Shown: piece by piece, positions 57,113 to 63,467 of the stretch
Layout: each line of letters opens with the position of its first letter
Numbering within the stretch: position 1 is the first letter of the stretch
From: Zoogloeaceae bacterium
GTDB taxonomy: Bacteria; Pseudomonadota; Gammaproteobacteria; Burkholderiales; Rhodocyclaceae
Length of the DNA: 63,467 nucleotides
Direction: 5' to 3'
Assembly: GCA_016791005.1 (NCBI GenBank)
Contig: JAEUNY010000125.1
Location: forward strand, 1-63,467
The notes under the pieces: generated by a model
What the model saw: only the letters and a program-made list of their open reading frames with translations
Database searches by the model: none
Told to the model about the DNA's origin: nothing
Translations under genes and position numbers: made by a program

Positions 57113-58300
57113 ATGGCCGACCTGATTCTCAAACCCGGCAAAGCCCGCTCGCTGCAGCGCCGCCATCCCTGGATTTTCGCCGGCTCGGTGGATCGCCTGG
57201 AAGGCCGTGCGCGGCCCGGCGATACCGTATTGGTCAAGGATGCCACCGGCCAGCCCTTGGCCCGGGCGGCGTGGTCCCCCGCCTCCCAGATCCGCGCTCG
57301 GGTGTGGAGCTTCGACCCCGCCGTGGTGATCGACCATGCCTGGTTCAAGCGCACCGTGGCGGCCTCGGTCGCGCGGCGGGCCGGCCATCCCCATCTGGCC
57401 GGGCAGGAGGGGCTGCGTCTCATCCACGGTGAAGCCGATGGCCTGCCGGGAGTGATTGCCGACCGTTACGGGCCGGTGGTGGTCCTCCAACTCACCAGCG
57501 CAGGGGCGGACAAATGGCGGGAGGCCCTCGTCGCCGCCTTGGTCCAGGCCACGGGCTGCCAGGCGGTGTACGAGCGTTCGGATTCCGAGGTGCGCAAGCT
57601 GGAGGGGCTGGAGCCGGTAGCCGGCTGCGTCCATGGCGAACTCCCGCTGCCACTGACGATCCTGGAAAACGGGGTGCGCCTGGAGGTGGACCCAGTGGCC
57701 GGCCACAAGACCGGTTTTTATCTCGATCAGCGGGACAACCGCCGTCTGACCGGTGAGCTGGCGGCTGGTCGCGCCGTGCTCAACTGCTTCTGCTACACCG
57801 GGGGCTTTTCGCTCCAGGCCCTGGCAGGCGGCGCCGCCAGCGTGGTGTCCATTGATTCCTCCGGTCCGGCGCTCGCGACCGCCGCCCGCAACCTCGCCCT
57901 CAATCCCCAACTCGATCCGACCCGCGCCGAATGGCGCGAGGAGGACGTCTTCCAGGCTCTTCGTGCCCTCAAGGCCGAGGGGCGGCGGTTCGATCTGGTC
58001 ATCCTCGATCCCCCCAAGTTTGCCCCTTCCGCCGCCCATGCCGAGCGCGCTGCACGGGCCTACAAGGACATCAACCTGCACGGCTTCCGCCTACTCAACC
58101 CCGGAGGGATCTTGATGACCTACTCCTGCTCAGGCGGGGTGGGGCTGGAACTGTTCCAGCAGATCGTCGCTGGCGCCGCCTGCGACGCCGGGGTCGAGGG
58201 GCGCGTTCTGCATCGCCTTTCCGCCGCGCCGGACCACCCCATCGGGTTGGGAGCGCCAGAGGGGGAATACCTCAAGGGACTGGTTTGCCAGGTGGGGTAA
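57113..58300 (+). CDS. rlmI: 23S rRNA m5C1962 methyltransferase RlmI
   Basis: A 395-residue SAM-dependent enzyme modifying 23S rRNA. An N-terminal PUA domain (about 1-75; RRHPWIFAGSV) precedes an EEHEE-type linker and a Rossmann domain with LNCFCYTGGFSLQAL (motif I), DLVILDPPKF (motif IV) and TYSCSGGV with the candidate catalytic cysteine. The length and order match E. coli RlmI. Confidence 0.93.
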   Translation: MADLILKPGKARSLQRRHPWIFAGSVDRLEGRARPGDTVLVKDATGQPLARAAWSPASQIRARVWSFDPAVVIDHAWFKRTVAASVARRAGHPHLAGQEGLRLIHGEADGLPGVIADRYGPVVVLQLTSAGADKWREALVAALVQATGCQAVYERSDSEVRKLEGLEPVAGCVHGELPLPLTILENGVRLEVDPVAGHKTGFYLDQRDNRRLTGELAAGRAVLNCFCYTGGFSLQALAGGAASVVSIDSSGPALATAARNLALNPQLDPTRAEWREEDVFQALRALKAEGRRFDLVILDPPKFAPSAAHAERAARAYKDINLHGFRLLNPGGILMTYSCSGGVGLELFQQIVAGAACDAGVEGRVLHRLSAAPDHPIGLGAPEGEYLKGLVCQVG

Positions 58301-58357
58301 GGCGGCTTTGGGGCTTGCGGCAGTTCAAGCGCCGCCTCGGCCGTCCTCGCGGAGGTC

Positions 58358-59044
58358 TCAGGTCGCGCTGGAAGTCTGGCTGGCCTGCCAACGCGCCAGC
58401 AGGGCGGTCCGATGAGGTACCAGATCGGCGACCGCGACATCCAGGACCGGGCCGGTCAGGGTCTGGCCGGACAAGGTGGCCGGGAGGACGACCGGAGTAC
58501 CTTCCACTCGGACGCTCAAGGGGGGTTGGCCCGCCGCGAGCCGGGTTGATTTGTGGGCTTCGGCGGGAAAGATGTGGCCGTTCGTGAGGTTGAGGTCGCC
58601 ATGGACCTCTCCGGCCGCGCCGCTGGTGAGGAGCCCGCGGGCCGTGCAGCGGACGAGTCGATACTCGCTGGCGGTTTCCATGGCCAGGCGCCGCAAATGA
58701 CGCAGGAGGGCCTCTGGGTCGGTGGGGGCCTTGCTCCCAGCGCGGCGGGCGACGCCGGCAGCTTCATCGTCCGTGAGATGAGGGGCGGCAGCCACCACTT
58801 GTTCCACCGGAATAGCCGCAGGCACAAGGTGGGTCACGTCGAGGTGGTGGTGGTGTTCCAGGAGCGCGATCTGGGCGCGATCCAGCTGTTTGGCGGACAC
58901 CGTGGGCATGCCCTGGGCGACGGCCGGGCCAAGGAGGGTGGCGATTTTTTTGCACAGATCCGCGTGATCCAGGTTGAGCAAGGCGTCCGGCGCGTGGAGC
59001 GCAAAGTCGAAGTGGATCTGGAGGCGAAGATTGGCTTTTTTCAT
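58358..59044 (-). CDS. Hypothetical protein
   Basis: A 228-residue soluble protein; I recognise no family. It begins MKKANLRLQIHFDF, has a HHHHLD cluster near residue 63, alternating helix-like and strand-like stretches, and a beta-rich end (about 165-215). No signal peptide or membrane helix. It lies downstream of the ruvB-linked small genes on the same strand, 139 bp after the three-helix protein. Confidence 0.6.
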   Translation of the reverse strand: MKKANLRLQIHFDFALHAPDALLNLDHADLCKKIATLLGPAVAQGMPTVSAKQLDRAQIALLEHHHHLDVTHLVPAAIPVEQVVAAAPHLTDDEAAGVARRAGSKAPTDPEALLRHLRRLAMETASEYRLVRCTARGLLTSGAAGEVHGDLNLTNGHIFPAEAHKSTRLAAGQPPLSVRVEGTPVVLPATLSGQTLTGPVLDVAVADLVPHRTALLARWQASQTSSAT

Positions 59045-59183
59045 GGCTCAGGAGGAGGTGGTCGCCGTGAAGGCATTACGGGGCCGGCCGCGAAGTCTTG
59101 AGACCATTGCGGTGAGTCGGGTGTCATGCATGGGGGCCCCACCCAGGCCGCGGGCGTAGGGCTCGGTGGCGGTGCGCCGCGGG

Positions 59184-59540
59184 TCAGGGATTGTCCTGGG
59201 CAGCGCGCCCTTGGGGCCGCCAACCAGGTGTCGGGCCCTGTTCTCCCAGCCACAGTGCCGCGCTGATGAGGGCGATGGCGGTGATCAACAGCAGGAAGTA
59301 GCGGCGATGCCAGGCCGGGTTGTAGCGCTCCCGCTGGCCGGGGGTGAAGTGTTTGAGGGCGATGACACCGGTGGCGGCGATGATCAGGAGTCCGGCGCCC
59401 AGGATGCGGGCGGAGAGACCGCCGAGCTGGACGCCAAATTCGGGATTCCAGCGGTCTGGGAGGAAGAAGCCGCTGCCGGTGGATAGGTAGAGCCCGGCCA
59501 GGGCGCACAGGACGATGATGAAGACTTGGATGGAGCGCAT
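59184..59540 (-). CDS. Small three-helix membrane protein
   Basis: A 118-residue inner-membrane protein with hydrophobic segments at about 4-24, 43-62 and 80-100. The ATG directly abuts the stop of the Cys/Gly-rich protein gene, so the two are translated from one message. I recognise no family. Confidence 0.72.
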   Translation of the reverse strand: MRSIQVFIIVLCALAGLYLSTGSGFFLPDRWNPEFGVQLGGLSARILGAGLLIIAATGVIALKHFTPGQRERYNPAWHRRYFLLLITAIALISAALWLGEQGPTPGWRPQGRAAQDNP

Positions 59541-60217
59541 TCAGTCGCCCCCGCAGCCGCCGCCACCATCTCCGCCGCCGTCTCCCCCCGCGTCGCCGCC
59601 GTTATCCGATCCGCCCCCGGTGCCGCAGCCCGAACTGCAACCGATGTGGCTGGCGCAATAGGGGTTGGGGCCGCTCCCAGCGAGGCAGTTCAAGCTGTAT
59701 CGGAAGCCGTCTGGCAGCGCGAGGGCAGCATCGAGGGCGAAGAGCAGGGGAAGGCGGTCGGGCTTCCTGGGGTCGATGCCTTCCAGGGCGCAGGCGATGC
59801 GCCAGCTGCGGCGAATACCCTGGCTTGCCTGGGCGGGGCTGTTCATGGCTTCGGCCGGCGTGTGGTGGAGGAAGCGCCCGAGGCCCTGGCGGCAGAAGGC
59901 CTGGTAGTTGCGGGTGAACAGGATGAATTCGTGCCAGGCGTCATCCGCTGCCTGGGAGGGCATGGAGACGGGGCGGCGCCCCGCGCGGCGGCAGATCTCG
60001 AACCATTGCGCGAGGCCATCTAGCACCGAGCGGCGCTGTTCGGAATCCAGGGCCGGGCGGCGTTGGCCCAGGCGGGCGTCAAGCAGGCGGGCGTAGTCGA
60101 AAGCAGAAATGAAGTCGGCACGGCGGCGACCCTGCCGGCCCTTACGTCGGCCGGCCCACACCAGGAGCCCCACGGCCAGGGGCGGGCCGAAGATGAAGAG
60201 TGGGCTCCAGGCTTCGA

Positions 60218-60221
<4 letters not shown>
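59541..60221 (-). CDS. Membrane-anchored protein with GRDP-like domain and Cys/Gly-rich tail
   Basis: A 226-residue protein. One transmembrane helix (about 7-24) and a basic stretch precede a helical region containing [18 protein letters not shown] and [10 protein letters not shown], which resembles glycine-rich domain-containing (GRDP/DUF1399-like) proteins. The tail from about residue 187 has the pattern [12 protein letters not shown], then a run of Gly with Asp and a final CGGD. The start overlaps the ruvB stop (ATGA). Such tails occur in membrane proteins next to the three-helix type; the function is unknown. Confidence 0.72.
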
Positions 60222-61279
<1,058 letters not shown>

Positions 61280-61337
61280 CCGGCGAGTTTACCGGATGCG
61301 CCCCGGCTGGCGATGGGGCGGGCCGCGGAGGGTGGCC

Positions 61338-61368
61338 AAAAAAGAAAAAGCCCTGCCGGAGCAGGGCT
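61338..61368 (-). terminator. Rho-independent terminator of the phasin gene
   Basis: On the minus strand AGCCCTGC and GCAGGGCT form an 8-bp stem with a TCCG loop, followed by TTTTCTTTTTT. Confidence 0.93.
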
Positions 61369-61388
61369 GGGCGGGACGCAGAACCCGA

Positions 61389-61946
61389 TTAGGCGCTGGT
61401 CTTCTTGGTGCGCTTGGCCGGGGCGGCGGTCTTGACGGCAGCGGAAGTCAGCGCTTCGGCGTTGGCTTCGACGGCGTCGGTCACTTGCTTGACGGCCTTG
61501 GTGACGTTGTCGTAAGCGGTGTTGGCGGCGTCGATGGCGCTCTTCACAGCGGCGACGGCCACTTCGGAGCCAGCGGGCGCGGACTTGGCGGCTTCTTCCA
61601 GGGCACCGGCCAGGCTCTTGTTCAGGTCAGCCATCTGGGCTTCGAAGAGCTTGGACACTTCCGCCTGGGCTTGGCTGGCGATCTCATACACGCTGCGGGC
61701 GTAGGCTACGACCTTTTCCACGGCGGGTTGGGTCATGCCGGAAAGCAGCGTCGCGAGTTCCTTGGGATCCTTGACGGCCAGCAGGCTGTTGCAGGTGCTG
61801 ACGCTGTCTTCCAGGGCGCCGCGGGCGGCATTGAGGTTCAGGGCGGTCAGGCGCTCGGCGTTGGCGAAGGCGCTGGCGGCCAGGGTGTTGGCGGTGGCCA
61901 GGGAAGCGTCCTTGAGGGCGGCGAATTTTTCGGGGCTGTAAGTCAT
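61389..61946 (-). CDS. phaP: Phasin (PHB granule-associated protein)
   Basis: A 185-residue amphipathic helical protein coating PHB granules. MTYSPEKFAALKDASL and the FAALNLNAARGALE-like segment, long helices rich in Ala/Lys/Glu, and the AKRTKK tail are typical. GGAGATTGACC precedes ATG 61946. It has its own promoter and terminator and sits between ruvA and ruvB. Function together with PhaZ is storage polymer turnover. Confidence 0.92.
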   Translation of the reverse strand: MTYSPEKFAALKDASLATANTLAASAFANAERLTALNLNAARGALEDSVSTCNSLLAVKDPKELATLLSGMTQPAVEKVVAYARSVYEIASQAQAEVSKLFEAQMADLNKSLAGALEEAAKSAPAGSEVAVAAVKSAIDAANTAYDNVTKAVKQVTDAVEANAEALTSAAVKTAAPAKRTKKTSA

Positions 61947-62025
61947 GGTCAATCTCCTGATGTGAATGGATTGGAATCTTTTGCCCTCTTCGGGCCAGTG
62001 CATGTTGCGGTGCACCATGGGCGCT

Positions 62026-62053
62026 ACTCTACCGCATTCCTGGGCCAAGTCAA
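62026..62053 (-). promoter_or_regulatory. Phasin promoter
   Basis: On the minus strand TTGACT (62048-62053) and TAGAGT (62026-62031) are 16 bp apart. Just upstream lies TGCTGCACTGCAC, TGC-rich as expected for a PhaR repressor site. Confidence 0.55.
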
Positions 62054-62164
62054 GCGTTTCTTGTGCAGTGCAGCAAAAAAGCAACAAGGGTCACGGATGG
62101 ATCCCTGGTATGGTATATAAGCTATTGATTGTCAATGACAAAGTTGGTGTGACGGGCTATGCGC

Positions 62165-62761
62165 TCAGGCCTTCGAGAGGGCCCGGAGGGCAAGGCGGAT
62201 GCCCTCGGAAACCGCGGCATCTGGGGGCACTGATTTGAGCGCCGCCTGGGCCTCTTTATCGTTGTAGCCGAGGGCCAGCAGGGCGTGAAGCATGTCGTGA
62301 CGAGGATCGGCCTCGGTGGTCTGGCTGGGGGCCGGGCTCATGGCGCCTGCGCCGCTGACGCCGCCGAGCTTGTCCTTGAGCTCCAGCAGCAGGCGTTCTG
62401 CGGTCTTTTTGCCGATGCCAGGGATGCGCACCAGACGGCCCGCTTCCTGAAGATGGATCGCCTGGGCGAGGTCGGCTACCGACAGCCCGGAGAGGACCGC
62501 CAAGGCGGTGCGGGCGCCGATCCCGGAAACCTTGATGAGCTGGCGAAAGGCGCTGCGCTCCTCATCGGTGTGGAAGCCATAGAGGAAATGGCCGTCCTCC
62601 CGAATGGCGAGATGGGTGTGGAGCGTCACCACTTCCCCAGTTGCCGGCAAGGGAAAGAAGGTGCTCATGGGCACATCGAGCTCGTAGCCCACGCCGCCTA
62701 CGTCCACGAGGATCTGCGGAGGGTTCTTTTCGAGCAGGATGCCGCGCAGACGTCCGATCAT
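62165..62761 (-). CDS. ruvA: Holliday junction-binding protein RuvA
   Basis: A 198-residue subunit of the RuvABC complex. [12 protein letters not shown] starts the OB-fold domain, tandem helix-hairpin-helix motifs lie at about 72-125 ([27 protein letters not shown]), and a flexible linker with Pro/Ala (about 130-150) leads to the RuvB-contacting domain. No ruvC is adjacent; the HAD gene lies upstream. Confidence 0.96.
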   Translation of the reverse strand: MIGRLRGILLEKNPPQILVDVGGVGYELDVPMSTFFPLPATGEVVTLHTHLAIREDGHFLYGFHTDEERSAFRQLIKVSGIGARTALAVLSGLSVADLAQAIHLQEAGRLVRIPGIGKKTAERLLLELKDKLGGVSGAGAMSPAPSQTTEADPRHDMLHALLALGYNDKEAQAALKSVPPDAAVSEGIRLALRALSKA

Positions 62762-62791
62762 GGGGTTCCTTTCGGGGCGTCGGGCACGCCG

Positions 62792-63463
62792 TCAGAGGCG
62801 GGCAAGGCCGAGGGCAATGGGATGAAGGCTGTCCAGGCAGGGCACGCCGGCGGCCTGGATATCGTCGGCCGGCGGGACCATATCCGGCACCATGATCACC
62901 CGGGCCCCAGCCGCCAGGCCGCCGCGGACCCCGGTGTTCGAGTCCTCCAGCACCAAGCATTCCCCGGGCAGGACCCCTGCCAGCGCCGCTGCGGCGAAAT
63001 AGATGTCGGGGGCGGGTTTGCCCTGGGTCACCTCGTCGCCCCCCACCACACCGCTCAAGCGGGGCAGCAGCCCGACCCCGGCGAGCTTGGCGAGGGCGCG
63101 GCTGCGGCGTGTGGAGGTGGCCACGACCCGGGGCAGGCCGCGCACTTCCAGGGCGTCGAAAAGGGCTTCGACCCCGGCCTTGAGGGGAATCCGCCCGGCG
63201 GCGATGGCGGCTTCGTAACGGCGCCCGAACTCTTCCTGGTGGGCCTCCACCGGAAACGCGGGGCCGAAGGACTCCCGCAGCAGGCGATAGCCGTCCCGGG
63301 AATTCAGTCCAATCATCCCCAGGGCCACCTCCTCCGACCAGGGAGTCCCCAGGGCGATGCTGGCCTCGCGCCCGATCTCGAAGGCGACCCGTTCGCTGTC
63401 CAGGAGAAGACCATCCATGTCGAGCAGGACCGCGCGGATCTCGGAAAGCCAGTCAAGATTCAT
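62792..63463 (-). CDS. HAD-superfamily phosphatase (beta-phosphoglucomutase/YcjU-like)
   Basis: A 223-residue subfamily I HAD hydrolase. Motif I is LLDMDGLLLDSE with the nucleophilic Asp, motif II VATSTRR, motif III the lysine in QGKPAPDIY, and motif IV LEDSNTGV. The helical cap covers about residues 25-90. It may dephosphorylate sugar phosphates; the substrate is unknown. The start ATG is 4 bp from the window edge, so upstream genes are not visible. Confidence 0.88.
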   Translation of the reverse strand: MNLDWLSEIRAVLLDMDGLLLDSERVAFEIGREASIALGTPWSEEVALGMIGLNSRDGYRLLRESFGPAFPVEAHQEEFGRRYEAAIAAGRIPLKAGVEALFDALEVRGLPRVVATSTRRSRALAKLAGVGLLPRLSGVVGGDEVTQGKPAPDIYFAAAALAGVLPGECLVLEDSNTGVRGGLAAGARVIMVPDMVPPADDIQAAGVPCLDSLHPIALGLARL

Positions 63464-63467
63464 GGTG

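Noticed and set aside
58301..58336. Terminator after rlmI
   Set aside because: GGCGGC/GCCGCC can pair, but there is no T-tract and the loop is long, so it is not listed as a terminator.

Overview
The window is GC-rich DNA from a beta-proteobacterium, most likely a Rhodocyclales-type organism (Azospira, Zoogloea or Dechloromonas relatives). The reasons are the metK | lpxL-lpxL-dapF-DUF484-xerC arrangement, groESL carrying both a CIRCE operator and a sigma-32-like promoter, intracellular PHB metabolism (depolymerase and phasin), a PEP-CTERM protein behind a candidate sigma-54 promoter, and the very large NAD-dependent glutamate dehydrogenase. The genus is an inference; no rRNA is present.

Layout. 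1-7.1 kb is a mosaic accessory block: an IS481-type transposase tail, two glutathione transferases, a LysR regulator divergent from a tautomerase and a small membrane protein, a GlxA-type regulator divergent from a DMT exporter and an isochorismatase-like hydrolase, and a decapitated methyltransferase that stops at a tRNA-Thr gene. 7.3-16.7 kb is housekeeping: pyrD, the N-degron transferases bpt and aat, a divergent Fe(III)-type ABC ATPase and permease, a DUF1003 protein, a hot-dog-like protein, a candidate structured RNA, a GST and PHB depolymerase.

17-24.3 kb is the most unusual stretch. A sensor kinase with two periplasmic solute-binding domains and its NarL-type regulator are followed by a PEP-CTERM protein, two secreted proteins sharing a C-x23-C repeat, a protein resembling the g-type lysozyme inhibitor PliG, and two small membrane proteins. 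24.8-35 kb holds groES-groEL, an MscS channel, a rhomboid protease and NAD-GDH. 35.1-36.5 kb is a scar of rhs fragments: an IS5 transposase start fused to an rhs tip, a candidate 44-residue immunity protein, tandem 16-bp repeats and a further rhs fragment.

36.7-63.5 kb is core: dnaE, a PAS-GGDEF-EAL protein, acylphosphatase, a SulP transporter, metG, a lipoprotein, a 2H phosphoesterase, metK behind an attenuator-like leader, two lipid A acyltransferases, a CoA-binding protein, a TIR-transmembrane protein, dapF, a DUF484 protein, xerC, a DUF2242 lipoprotein, rlmI, a ruvB-linked group with a Cys/Gly-rich membrane protein, a phasin lodged between ruvB and ruvA, and a HAD phosphatase.

Most of the window is ordinary chromosome. 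The parts worth following up are the 17-24 kb envelope cluster, the orphan rhs tip and its neighbour, the metK leader, the TIR gene inserted in a conserved cluster, and the 14.4 kb structured intergenic region.
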